Source: Lithodes maja
Lineage: Eukaryota > Arthropoda > Malacostraca > Decapoda > Lithodidae
Direction of reading: 5' to 3'
Assembly (NCBI GenBank): GCA_037953745.1
Contig: JBAKBP010000681.1
Location: 186,001 to 250,000 of the forward strand
DNA: 64,000 nucleotides
Shown: one piece after another, positions 10,905 to 21,735 of the stretch
How positions within the stretch are numbered: position 1 is the first letter of the stretch
How the letters are laid out: the number at the start of each line of letters is the position of its first letter
Position numbers and translations under genes: made by a program
Notes under the pieces: generated by a model
What the model was told of the DNA's origin: nothing
Seen by the model: the letters and a program-made list of their open reading frames with translations, nothing else
The model's database searches: none

Positions 10905-12340
10905 GTGATTGAGGGAGGCAAAAGGCATAACTGCCTATAGCGAGTGCCTCCCCCATAGTTGAAAGGTGACAGGGCCAAAATCTAGGGACGTTCGAGCCAA
11001 AATGCCTGGACACACGGAGTTTGAAGCAATTTAAGTCATAGGAAGCGGGAAAAACTGATTCTGGGAGAGAGTCCAGAGCTCAGCTGTTGAGTAGAAGAAA
11101 GTTTGAGATAACGTTTCACTCTTGGGTTGGAGAGTTTGCACAGAGTAGGGGTGGGATTGAGTTGCAAGACGGTACCACGTGCCCTACGTAAAGGAGGTGG
11201 TATTGCACTGGGATAGCTCTGAGGAACACTGAATATTATAGTAGCGATAGAATAGCGAGACCCGAGAGAGGATGCAACATTGCGGCGGAGAGAGAGAGAT
11301 TGCAGAGAGTTGGTGAGTGGACGGGAGTTAATGATACGAAAGGCCTTTCTTTCAACCTTGTCTAGGAGAGCGGTGTGAGAGGAACCTCCCCACACATGTG
11401 AACAATACTCAATACAAGGGCGCACTATGCTCCTGTACAGAGCAAGAAGCTGTGCAGGGGAAAAGAACCCCCTAAGGCGGTTGAGCACACCCAGCTTCTG
11501 GGAGGCTGCCTTAGCAAGACTGGTGATATGGTCCTTCCAAATAAGAGCAGAAGAAAAAGAGACACCAAGAATATTGAGAGAAGATGAAGGGTTGATTTTT
11601 GTATTGTTGAAGAATAAGGGATAGTCCGCTGGGAGATCCTGACGGGTAGATAGATGGAGAAATTGGGTTTTGGAAGCATTAAAGTTAACAAGGTTTTCTC
11701 TGCCCCAATTGGAAATAGTATTTAGATCAGAATTTAAGAGTTGTATGGCTTCATTACGTTTGTCGTTGAGGGATTGCTGGCTGGGGCGTTCTGAAAAAGT
11801 AATGGAGTAGTGTAAGGTTGAGTCATCTGCGTATGAATGGATGGGAATTAAGGTACAGTTAAGGAGATCATTTATAAAAATTAGAAAGAGAATAGGAGAT
11901 AGGACAGAGCCCTGAGGAACACCGGAGTTTATAGGGTGAGGAAGTGAACAATGTCCGTCCACAACCGCGGCTATGGAACGGCCGGAAAGAAAATTAGAGA
12001 CAAAGGCACAGATGGAGGGATAGAAACCGAAGGAGGGTAGTATAGAAATTAATTATTTATGCCAGACTCTATCGAAGGCTTTCGATATGTCTAGTGCAAT
12101 AGAAAAAGTCTCACCGAAGTCCCGAAAGGAGGATGACCAAGAGTTAGTAAGATATGAAAGAAGATCACCAGTAGAGCGACCCTTAAGGAAGCCATACTGG
12201 CGATCTGAGAGCAGATTATGAGAAGAGAAATGCTTAAGAAATTTGGAAGCAAGAATAGTTTCAAAAACTTTAGAAAGACAAGAAATGAGAGCAATTGGAC
12301 GATAGTTCGAGGGTTGAGAGCGGTCACCCTTCTTTGGGCC
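10905..12340 (-). mobile_element. LINE B, 3' half, relative of LINE A
   Basis: Minus-strand non-LTR element containing only the reverse transcriptase and 3' UTR; the endonuclease half is absent. The 3' UTR (10905-11035) contains TTTTGCCTCCCTCAATCACA near its end. At 12340 LINE B sequence changes abruptly into the 3' end of an RTE-1 element on the same strand. The LINE B upstream part does not reappear on the far side of that fragment. Confidence 0.75.
11036..12340 (-). pseudogene. LINE B reverse transcriptase
   Basis: RT motifs read on the minus strand: PKKGDRSQPSNYRPIALIS, LSDRQYGFLKGRSTGDLL, ALDISKAFDRVWHK, NSGVPQGSVLSPILFLIF and SYADDSTLHY, then YCSHVWGGSS and SLRRNVASSL near the C-terminus. 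The catalytic YADD is intact. A single TAA at 12053-12055 interrupts an otherwise continuous frame down to the stop at 11036. Anything upstream of about 12340 in this frame is RTE-1 sequence read in a chance frame. It is nearly intact compared with LINE A, so probably younger. Confidence 0.78.
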
Positions 12341-13137
12341 TGACGCCGTGATCCCCGAAGGGGTGGACACGAACGAACCGCCCCCATGCACCTCTGTCCC
12401 CAGTCAGTCGACGCCCCTACCCCCAACCAGCACCGCCTTCGTTCATGTACTTCCTCACTCCATCCTTCCACCTCTCATTCGGTCTACCTCTCCCTCTCTG
12501 TCCCTCCACCTCGCTCTCGTACACCCTCTTAGTCATTCTCTCGCTTTCCATACGTTCCATATGGCCGAACCATCTCAAGTTGTTCCTTTTCACACTTTCC
12601 AGCACATCTACCTCCACACCACACCTCCTTCTTACTTCCTCATGAGTCTGTCTATCCCTCCATGTAACTCCGCACGCACTCCTTAAGTAATTCATTTCCA
12701 CTGCTCTCACTCTTGGTCTGAGTCTCTCAACCAACGTCCATGCTTCGCTTCCGTAAGTCAGTGTCGGGATTACCACACTGTCATGCAAGGACTTCTTCAC
12801 TTCCATACTGACCACCCTATTTCTTGTTACTGCTTTTAGCGTTCCTACAACCCTCTTCCCCTGTTGTACCCTCTGCCGCACTTCTTCATCCATAGTTCCA
12901 TCTTTACTCAACACACTGCCTAGATACTTAAAAGAGTTGTCGATCTCCATAGCCTGACCGTTCAGCTTCACCTCACACTCTGTGACTTGACCCCTTTCGA
13001 AGACCATAACCTTGCTCTTCCCCGCATTTACCTTCAAATTCCGTTTTTCGCACACTGTTCCAAACTCATTTACCAGACCCTGCAACTCCCATTCATTATC
13101 ACTCATCAGAACTGTATCATCCGCAAACAGCAGTATA
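12341..13137 (-). pseudogene. RTE-1 fragment: RT C-terminal part
   Basis: Minus-strand frame beginning at ADDTVLMSDNEWELQGL, i.e. cut inside the catalytic FADD block, and reading through VKLNGQAMEIDNSFKYL, LTYGSEAWTLVERLR, NNLRWFGHMERM and RGRGRP to the RTE-1 3' end. It is nearly identical to 36820-37600. The 3' end stops at ACGGCGTCA without the (GATA)n tail present in other copies and joins LINE B directly. Open over about 230 codons. Confidence 0.8.
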
Positions 13138-13390
13138 AATCTTTTATACCTTTTGCTATATGTTGTATGGCATACAATAAAACTTAAGAAAATGTTATCC
13201 GGATTCTTCTTCCGTAAGGTTAGGATATTTTACGAATGTCCCGCCTCCAGTCTTGATATTCAGGCGAAGTCGTCAATGATGAAGGGGCCCTATTAAATTA
13301 TAGGTTTGATTCCCGAAGGGAAGTAGAGAAAACCTAATATTTAGTAGGGCCCCGTAATCATTGACGACTCGGGCCCTCCCAACCATGTGG
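13138..13390 (+). repeat. Palindromic repeat matching DIRS copy 2 3' end region
   Basis: Matches, in opposite orientation, the block 50040-50288 that directly follows the 3' end of DIRS copy 2. Inside it lies a near-perfect palindrome of about 108 bases (13263-13370): arms of GTCGTCAATGATNANGGGGCCCT around an inner inverted AGGTTTGATTCCC / TAGAGAAAACCT core. Related blocks are at 27450-27528, 49627-49703 and 50043-50149. Best explained as a detached DIRS terminal region; an independent small inverted-repeat element is the alternative. Confidence 0.55.
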
Positions 13391-13626
13391 CAGTGTGGCA
13401 ATGCCGGGAGGCGGACGCAAGTTTTTGAGGCTCCGGCATATGTTCATGGGAAAGGATAAATAACAAGGAATATCGAGTGCATACGGAGCTAGCAAGGAGA
13501 GGAAGGACTCGTGAAGTGTTTGGAAGATATATTGCTGTGGTGGAGGGGTGATATACAGTATAGTGTAATAAGAGTAGAGTAACTGGACAGCGGTAGTGTT
13601 GCGAGTTGTTGAGATTGTAAACAAAC

Positions 13627-14715
13627 ATGGCGGAAGGAATTTCGGGATTGACAGAGGCGGAAGAAAGGCTACAACGTTTTAGTGCGTTTAAGAGCACAGA
13701 TAATAAGTTAGAAGAGGTTATCAATGTTGTGAAGGATTTGGAAAAGTGGAAGAGAGATACGGAGAAATGGAAGGGGGATATTGGTGAGAAAGTTAAGGTA
13801 CTGTGTGTACTGTGTGGTGTGTCAGGTGGGGAAGGGAATAGGCCTAGCGAAGGAAGTGAATGTAGGCCTATTTCGGAAGTTAATGATAGCCTAGAGATGG
13901 TATTGAAAAGGGTAGATGAACTGGGAGCAGAGAATATAGCATTGAAGGAGCAGCTGAAGGAATACGAAGGACGATTCAAGGAAGTAAAGGAGTCAACTGC
14001 ATGGACGGTGGTAGGTGAACAGGAAGTTAAGGATTTGGAGGATATTATGAAAGAGCAAAAGGAAGAAATGAATATGACCAAAACAAGTTTTGAGAGTGCA
14101 GTTGTAGGGGTCATGAAGAACAAGGAGAGTGTCGTGAGGGAGGCCATGGACAGAGATAGGGGTGTAATCATGCATGGAGATATAGAGGCTCATATGAATG
14201 ATAATGGAGTGAGAAAAGTGAGGGATATGGAGAAAGTGAAGGTCATGAAAGGTGTGGATGTGTATGGGAAGGGCAGGTGGAGGAAGTCAGTAGGATAGGT
14301 AGATATAAAAGGGGAGAGATGAAACCTATAAGTGTACAGTTTAAAACCAGGGCAGTGGCAGAGACAGTGACAAACTTTAGTTGGAGGCTAAACACAAATG
14401 AAGAACTGAAACATATAAGACTAAAGAAGGATTTGAGCATAGAACAAAGAAAAAAAAATAAAGGAATTACAAGAAAAGGCTGATGAAAATAATGGAAAGT
14501 TGGGTGAGGAGGATAAGAGGATTTTTTTCTGGAGAGTGAGGGATGGGAAATTGAAGAAGTGGTTTATACGAATAGAAGGGAGGGGGAGATCAGGGAGCCT
14601 AGGGAGGGAAGAGAATGTGATAGGAGTTGTGACAGAGGAGGAGAACATGGTGGAGGTGTCACAGGGAGAGACAGGAGACAAAGTTGCAGACCCGGTAGTG
14701 CTAAGGGGGGAGTAG
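13627..14715 (+). pseudogene. LINE C ORF1 (coiled coil plus RRM-like)
   Basis: Starts at ATG 13627 (ACAAACATGGCGG, a good start context). Residues 1-60 and 95-150 are highly charged with heptad-like spacing, predicted coiled coil. A short frameshift near 14285 moves it to a second frame reading VSRIGRYKRGEMKPISVQF and LKKDLSIEQR, the pattern of the RNA-binding domain of L1-type ORF1 proteins. A further shift at the A run 14450-14457 leads to a C-terminal stretch ending at 14713-14715. ORF1 proteins coat LINE RNA and chaperone it at the target. Confidence 0.65.
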
Positions 14716-14757
14716 GGTACGGACAGGAGGAGCGGGATGGTGTAGTTGCTGTAAGGA

Positions 14758-15522
14758 ATGGTAGATAGATTAAGGATTATGTTTAGTAATGTGGATGTGT
14801 TTACCCAGGACAAGAAAAGAGAACTGATATGTAGATTGCAGGATGAAGAGGAAAAACCTGATGGCATAGCCTTACAGGAAATAAGACCAAAAAATGCTAG
14901 AATTGAAAGGGAACTGGTGGAGTATAGTTTGGAGGGTTTTGAGTTATATGAGAGGAATGCTATTAGAGCAGAGGTTGGAAGAGGACTGTTTATTTATGTA
15001 AGAAAAGAGCTCAAGGTTAATGAGGTGGATATGAGACAGCAGTATTGTGAGTATTTGTGTATTGAAGTAAAATGTGCAAGAGGATCAATTCTAATTGCCT
15101 CTATATATAGAAGCCCAAATCATAGTAGGGAAGAGGATGATAACCTACTGAAAGCAATGGAGGAAATAGATAATAGAGAAAACAAATATAAGATATTGAT
15201 TGGAGATTTCAATTTGCCAAGGATCAACTGGGCAAATTGTACTACTCCAGCGGGACAGTGTAGCCTGGAAAACAAGTTTATAGAGAAAGTGAGAGATTGT
15301 TTTTTAACGCATCATATTACAGAGATGACAAGATATAGAGATGGGACGCAGGGGAGTGTACTTGATTTGATTTTTAGCAATGAAGAGGATATAGTGGAAC
15401 ATGTCAATGTGGATAGCCCTATAGGTCGGAGTGACCATGCCTGTAGGCCTATAAGCTTTAGTTGCAATACTAAAACAGAGAGGGATAATAGAAGCAATAA
15501 AAAAAAAATATACCATGTATGA
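14758..15522 (+). pseudogene. LINE C endonuclease
   Basis: About 254 codons from ATG 14758. Motifs are LRIMFSNVDVF, IALQEIRPKN, IASIYRSPNHSREED, ILIGDFNLPRINW, SVLDLIFSN and SPIGRSDHA, the standard LINE endonuclease blocks with a CR1/L2 flavour (GDFNLP-INW). A run of nine A near 15499-15507 shifts the frame; RT linker sequence continues in another frame from 15515. The usual N of the first block (N-NARS) reads FSNVDVF. Confidence 0.72.
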
Positions 15523-17050
15523 TAGAGCAGATTATGAGCTGCTGAGAAGGTGTTTGGACATTGACGGGGGGGAATACTTGAACGGTGAAGACGCTGAAGG
15601 AATGTGGAGGAAAATTAGAGTTAAACTGGAGAATGCTGTATCCAAAAGTGTACCAGTAAGGGAATATAAGGATAAAACAAAATTGAGGAAAAGAACGAAC
15701 CCAGAATTGCCAATGAAAAGAAAGCTTTGGACATTGATTAGAAGAAAGAAACGATTGTGGAAAAGACTAATTAAAAAAAAAAAAGAACAGGGGGTCTAGT
15801 ATAGAAGCTAAAGAAGTGGATCTGGAACGCACACAAATAAACAATAAATTAAGGTGGGAGACAAGGAGAGGGGTGAAGGAGAGGGAGAGAGAGATTGCTA
15901 GAAATGTGAAGGATAATCCAAAAATATTCTGGAGGTATATTCAGGAAACGTTAACAAGAAGAGTAGGTATCCCAGAACTGATAGGAGACTTGGATGATGG
16001 GAATAGAGCAGAAATTGATAAGGAGAAAGCAGAGGTGCTGGGGAAATACCTTGGGGAGGTACTAACAGTGGAGTCGGTTGATGCAGTGCCTACTATTCCC
16101 ATCAAACAGGCATCAGCACTAGAACTAATAGAGTTTTCCCATGCTAGAATAAGGAGGGCTATAGAAAAAATGAACAGAAGTAAGTCCCCGGGACCAGATG
16201 GGATACATCCAAGAATCATAAAGGAAGGAGGTGAGATGTTAGTAGAGCCATTAAAATTTTTATTTGAGGTATCTTTTAATACAGGACAAATCCCGACGGA
16301 CTGGAGAGAGGCGAACATAACAGCTATATTTAAGAAGGGAAAGAGAAATGACCCAGGAAATTATAGACCAGTCAGTCTGACAAGTGTTGTGTGTAAACTA
16401 ATGGAAACGGTAATTAGAGAAGGAATAATGGAGCATATGAAATCAAACCAACTTTTCAGTGGGAGACAGTTCGGATTCTTGCCGGGGAGGTCGACGGTAC
16501 TACAGCTAATTAAGGTGGTAGATGATTGGATGCAAACTCTGGAGGATGGTGATGTAATAGACGTGGTATATTGCGATTTTATGAAGGCCTTCGATAAGGT
16601 CCCACATAAAAGGTTAATAGAGAAAGTTAGAAGCTATAGTATAGGGGAGAAATGTGTGAAATGGATAGAAGCCTTCCTGAAAGATCGGAGACAGAGGGTA
16701 CTGGTGAATGGAATAGGCTCGGGGTGGAGGGAAATTACAAGTGGGGTACCTCAGGGATCTGTGTTGGGACCACTACTGTTCGTTATATTTATCAACGACT
16801 TACCTAAAGTTATAACCAATGGAAGTGAGATATACCTGTATGCGGATGACACTAAGCTGTATAGAAGAGTGAGGAGCAAGGAAGATGTGGGTTTGCTTCA
16901 AGGAGATGTGGAGGGCATGAAGGGATGGTTTCATCCAAAAAAAATGCAAGTACATGCGGATTGGGACTAGCAAGATAGACAAGGTAGGATACAGTATGTA
17001 TGAAGCGATGGAGGAAGTGAATGCAGAAAAGGATATAGGAGTAGTGATAG
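15515..17050 (+). pseudogene. LINE C reverse transcriptase, N-terminal and catalytic part
   Basis: A linker (15515-15799) rich in Lys and Arg is followed, after a frameshift at an A run near 15772-15784, by 15816-16970. RT blocks are MNRSKSPGPDGIHPRII, NYRPVSLTSVVCKLME, QFGFLPGRSTVLQLI, VVYCDFMKAFDKVPH, TSGVPQGSVLGPLL and YLYADDTKLY (catalytic YADD intact). A frameshift at an A run near 16939-16946 truncates the track, and coding resumes as VNAEKDIGVVI up to 17050, exactly where the insertion lies. The reading continues at 25763 (NKLNFSEHLVEKINKA). Confidence 0.8.
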
Positions 17051-20000
17051 TGTTATGCCCTGTTTTTCTACAGGATTAACTTGGGTAATGTGGGTTCTAT
17101 CTGACTGGGTATATAAGGCTGCATGCACAATACAAGGTATGAGGAATAGAGAACACAAAATAAACACACGGTAACACGACACACGATCACTTTTATTTAA
17201 GTAGATGAATAAAGAGCATAGACAAATAGTAATTCTCGTACAAAACAAATAATAGAAGGGAACTGCTAGCATTAGCGGATCTGGATGGAGCCTAGTCTCC
17301 CACTTCCAACGTTCAGGTATACTCTTCTGATCACGGGTTTAGTTAGCAAGTTTTATTATACTGGAAGACCTCAATATATTTATGTATTCAATTTCACTGA
17401 TTTGATCTCTTACTGGCTGGTCGCGTGCCCAAGTAGCAGCTCACAGTTAGGATTAGACACGCGTCTATTTTAGAACACGGAATCTCTAGTAACCTCATGG
17501 GGGTACTGATCTAAGGTTTATATTCTTATGGCAGAAATACGTAGAACACAAATCAGTGGGCGAACGTTAGATATCACTAGGGTTTTAATATCTGAATAAG
17601 GTAATTACGAGAGTCAATGTCGCCTGTTAATTAATGAACACTGATACGCTTAGTACGTCCCAAATGGAATGGTTAGATATGAGTTACACTGGGCAAGGTT
17701 ATAGCCACTTCATAGAAAGTTAATAAGTGAGTGTCAACTGGTACTATAACACTTAGTACTAGTAACATGAATCTTGAATAGTATTTGTAGGTCTGGTCCT
17801 GGTTATCTTGCTTCCGGTGATGTTGGGGGCTAACGACTGGTTCCTCGGCCGTCCAGGTGGTCCAAAATGTAGGAAGTTCTCAAGTCGGATCTCTTGACGA
17901 TCGGTGCTGGCTACACACTTATATACCCACGAATTTGTGTGAAGGTTATAAGGTGCACGTTAGGACTTGTACATGGACAGCTCTTCTATTTAACTTCTGC
18001 CATGGAGTCTGCCGGCTCAGGAATCTCTCAACTCAGGAACAACACAAGGGCAGAGCTAGAGGTTAACTTCAGGGTTAGTGACCACTGGTTGGTGTCTAAC
18101 TTTCAACTGATTTGACTGGGGGTGGGAGCTAGGTTTATAGGCTCGGTTCTGGACCCTGTAGACAATAGGGATCTCGAGTCTTATGGACTTATTTGAGCTC
18201 TCAATAGATATGGGGACTGGGTAAGATGGTGATTACTGTTGTGGCATATGGCTATAGGAAGCCTTCAATTTGTGATATAACTGAGCCTTAGTAAAAGGTA
18301 CTATTTTGGCTATACTGGAAGTATTTATGGAAGGGAGACTGGATCTACTTTGCGGGGAGGACTGGGACAGCTGTGATAGGGGCGTCTCTCTTATATTGCT
18401 CAGTCTTTGTTCTATGGCATAGCTGAGGTGCTAATTTGACTATCCGAGTATGCAAAACAGGTGGATGGGTTATTGTGGGTATAGAGAAGTGAGTAAGGGG
18501 GTTAGACATGCATGGTTAGTTCATTGATAGGAAGAATTCCTAGGCTACCTGGCAATGACCCGGAAGTCAAAACAGGGGTCAGGTATACCTCTGCGGGGGT
18601 GGGGGTCTCCCTCCTCGGATGGGTAAAAAGGGGTAGCCGGGCGCTCTCCCTCTGGGATGGTCGTCCGGCGGCTGTGGCAAGGGGCTTGCCATATCACCAG
18701 TGTTTGTAATAACCCTCTGTTTATGAGACAGATGTGGGTGTTCTTAATATCAAAACCGAAGGTGCCTTGGCTAGCTGGGTGTACTCAGTTGGCTGTTAAT
18801 TGCATGGCTTGCTGGATGTGGTGGAGACTGGTTGCTAACTCTGCCACATTTATCTGGAAGTATGGCAATAGAAATTAGTTACTGGCGAGGCGGCGAGCCT
18901 CGCACCGACGACCATGGGGTGCAGGGTTGTGAATGGGTTGTAAGAGAATAGATGGCATGCAAGGGGTTAGTAAAGTTCTAATGTTGTTCTGGCCTACTAA
19001 GTGAAGGTAGGCTGGATAGGAGTATATATATAAAAGGTTGGAGAGCGTTAGCAACGGAAAAATCAAGGATCTTCAAGAGGTATGAGAGAGAGGCTAGGTC
19101 GGACAAGAGTCGAGAAGCGCGGGTATTTTAATGAGAGGGGGGGAAGCTCAGGGGCTACAGGGAAATTTGCCCCTAAGGTCCCTGGGCGTGGGGGTGGCAT
19201 TAGGCTACAATTGATATTGGAGTTTGAAAAGACAGTGAAAGTACGTTAGTCAAATGCTACCGGGGGATGCAAATACGGGGTGGTATATGAGTCTGGAAAA
19301 GATAGAATCATGTGGACTGTGGGGCGGTGGGGGAGAAGGAGGTTAACTGTAGGTGTGTGCGTGACTTGTGGATTAAGTAAGGAAAACATGGTGTATTATT
19401 TCTCGTACATACGAGGGGTTATGGACCTATTATTTGACACGCTTTTTTGTACGTCTAGGTGTCCCTGGGAACTGCGTTTTCTATGAAATATAGACCCAAG
19501 GAAAGCGGCAGTTCGTAGGGGTACTGCGTTATTGTTTCGAGGTACTTATGATAGATACTGGTAACAAAGGTTATCTATACAATCTCTGGTTGGGGTAAGG
19601 ATTACGTTACAGCATGGTGGCTAACATCTGTAGTCATGGCTGTCTAAGTCTTATGGGGGCAATGGTTCTATATCTTGGTGTACCCGTGGGTATCTTTAAT
19701 TTCTTATGAGTTTGGACATGTGGTTTCTTTTTTTACATCTACTTCTCGGATGTAAGAACATACATAGATATAGGGCTGTCGGATTGGTTGGCGTTGGCTC
19801 AACTCAGGGACAGGGCATGGATGTTTTTAATATGAATGTATATTCTTGTTCATCATCGTGTAGGTAGAATCGGGCAGGTAAGAGGTGTAGGACACGAAGT
19901 AATATGGCGTAGTGTGGACTGTGGATACGAAGGAGGTAAGTGGAAGACGTATGACAATTGTGGAAAAGTAAAATGGAAAACGGTGAACACAATGGCGGAT

Positions 20001-20489
20001 AAAGATACTTAACCTAAGGATTGAATACATAGATTTTATGGGCGATGAGTCTTCAGAAACTTAATTAGTCTGGCAAGACAAGATATGTTAGGGAATGTTC
20101 ATATTAATACTTAACCTAAGGATTGAATACATAGATGTTATGGGGGCGATTGGTCTTCAGAAACTTAGTCTGGCAAGACAAGGTATTTTAGGGTATGTTG
20201 ATATTAATACTTAACCTAAGGATTGAATACATAGATTTATGGGGGCGATGGGTCTTCAGAAACTTAGTCTGGCAAGACAAGGTATGTTAGGGTATGTTAA
20301 TATGAATATCTTAAACCTAGGGACAGCATGGGTGTATTAACTTCTAAGGTATATAACATCTACTTCTCGGATGTAAGAACATACATAGATATAATTATGG
20401 CTGTCTGATGTGTTGGCATTGGCTCAACGTAGGGACAGGGCATGGGTGTTTTTAATATGAATGTATATTCCTGTTCATCATCTTTGTAG
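17051..20489. other. Non-coding left part of the insertion
   Basis: No credible ORF on either strand. A TATATAAG box-like motif lies at 17110-17117. Tandem and flanking repeats occupy 19734-20490. Base composition is less repetitive than the surroundings. In the minus-strand sense this is the 3' non-coding region of the gypsy-bearing element and should include its 3' LTR, which I could not delimit. Confidence 0.5.
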
Positions 20490-20490
20490 T
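19734..20490. repeat. Three ~100-bp tandem units flanked by ~135-bp direct repeats
   Basis: Units begin with ACTTAACCTAAGGATTGAAT at 20007, 20109 and 20209 and run about 100 bases each, with small indels. They are bracketed by two copies of a segment starting ACATCTACTTCTCGGATG at about 19734 and 20356, each about 135 bases. The order suggests an initial local duplication followed by unequal exchange. Confidence 0.75.
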
Positions 20491-20544
20491 TAGGAGTGTA
20501 GGACACGAGGGGGTAGTGTACGTGAGGTGTGGAAAATGGTCAGT

Positions 20545-21735
20545 TTAGAAGGGGTATGTAGGTGCGGCCTGGAGCTGCTTAGCCCTGCGGGCTTGGGCCT
20601 GTCTGAATTGGCTGGCTCGGTCAGCTGGTCCTTTCGTTCTGTGGACCTTTCTTTCGGGTGTTTCTGTGTGGTGTTCGCTCGTGGCTTCTGTGGTGGGCTT
20701 CTTGTTCTGGGGCATTTTACTTCCCTCTCCTTCATTATAGGCTCGTCCTCGAGCCTCAAGGGTGAAGTAAAAAGAAGCATAGTCATGGTGGGTCATTTTA
20801 AGGGTATTTAGAAGGTTCCACCAAGCAAGAGAGCGACGGTCAGGTTTCTTTTGCAGGTCAATGTATACCTGTAAGAATGTGTCCTCTGTGTTGTGGCAGG
20901 CGGCTGCCCGGGCTTGATGTGGGCGTGGTACACGGGCCAAGTGTCCAGTGGGGGTTTTTACTTTAACCTTCCGTATGAATGGTTTGTAGCTTTCCCCCGT
21001 GAGGGTCGGAGTGAGGTGTGTGGGATTGACAGGAGGTCTGTTTAGTGTGGTGAATGGGTTACTAACCGAAGAGGGATTCACGCGTGACAACAGAGCTGGG
21101 GATGAAGGGGGAATGTGAGTCTGGGTTTTTTTTGGTTTTCTTGGGCGGTGTTGTAGGTTGGGAAAATATAGTGAGGCAATGCGCAAGATCGGTTTAGGTA
21201 AGGTGGGTGAAGGAGGTGTGTGGGAAGGAGGGGGTGTGTGTGTTGTGTGGCTTGGGTCCTGAGTGTCAGAACGGGGTGTTATTTTTGTATCGCTGTCTTT
21301 AAATCTGATGGGTCTGTTGATTATTCTACCTCTGGCGGTCCTGGTGGGAAGGTAGATGTTTGTCGTGGGACTTGAGTCGCTCGACGATGTTTTGTATTGA
21401 GGGGAAGAACGTTTTACAGGTAAAGGACATGTGGGGGTTCTCTCAGGGGTGACTTTGTGGGGGGGGGATTCCTTAGGGGGGGGGGGGGTTCGGTGAGATG
21501 AGGAGGTTGGTCGATGTGTGGGTTGGGTGGTGGGGATCGTGGAGGGGAAAGGGGCGGATGCGGGGGGGGCTAGACGGGTGGGTAAGGAGTGTAGATTTAA
21601 GTTGGAGGGTTGGGGGTAGGGACGTGTGTGGGGTGTGTCGTTTGGTGAGGTTGGTGATTTGCTGGTGGTGGCAGTGGGCGGTTTTATGGGTGTTTGGTGG
21701 GGGTTGAGAGGGGATGAGGTTGAAGAGGAAGGCAT
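20545..21735 (-). CDS. Extra ORF downstream of gypsy pol, unknown function
   Basis: 396 codons from an ATG at 21735, uninterrupted. The first 200 residues are Pro/Thr/Ser rich and continue the style of the pol C-terminal tail. The later part is a more ordinary, basic segment (KVKVKTPTGHLARVPRPHQA, then LAWWNLLNTLKMTHHDYASF) ending in charged residues. It overlaps the pol tail by about 260 bases in another frame. A run of G at 21477-21488 (C in the sense strand), near the pol stop, is a natural slippage site, so it may be a pol extension reached by frameshift. There is no signal peptide or membrane segment, so it is not Env-like. I do not recognise a domain. Confidence 0.5.
   Translation of the reverse strand: MPSSSTSSPLNPHQTPIKPPTATTSKSPTSPNDTPHTRPYPQPSNLNLHSLPTRLAPPASAPFPSTIPTTQPTHRPTSSSHRTPPPPKESPPHKVTPERTPTCPLPVKRSSPQYKTSSSDSSPTTNIYLPTRTARGRIINRPIRFKDSDTKITPRSDTQDPSHTTHTPPPSHTPPSPTLPKPILRIASLYFPNLQHRPRKPKKTQTHIPPSSPALLSRVNPSSVSNPFTTLNRPPVNPTHLTPTLTGESYKPFIRKVKVKTPTGHLARVPRPHQARAAACHNTEDTFLQVYIDLQKKPDRRSLAWWNLLNTLKMTHHDYASFYFTLEARGRAYNEGEGSKMPQNKKPTTEATSEHHTETPERKVHRTKGPADRASQFRQAQARRAKQLQAAPTYPF

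Larger units (their letters stand above)
13391..17050 (+). mobile_element. LINE C (CR1/L2-like), 5' part
   Basis: A two-ORF LINE with coiled-coil ORF1, endonuclease and reverse transcriptase. It is cut at 17050 inside the RT C-terminal region by the 8.7-kb insertion and resumes at 25758 in phase after removal of one 5-bp duplicate (GATAG). The full element is therefore about 13391-17050 plus 25763-26504. The 5' UTR (13391-13626) is not distinctive. Confidence 0.82.

Noticed and set aside
13627..14298. Host coiled-coil protein gene
   Set aside because: It is followed in order by an L1-type RNA-binding segment, endonuclease and RT, so it is LINE ORF1.
20545..21735. Envelope gene of an endogenous retrovirus
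   Set aside because: No signal peptide, membrane segment or cleavage site; the protein is Pro/Thr rich and basic.
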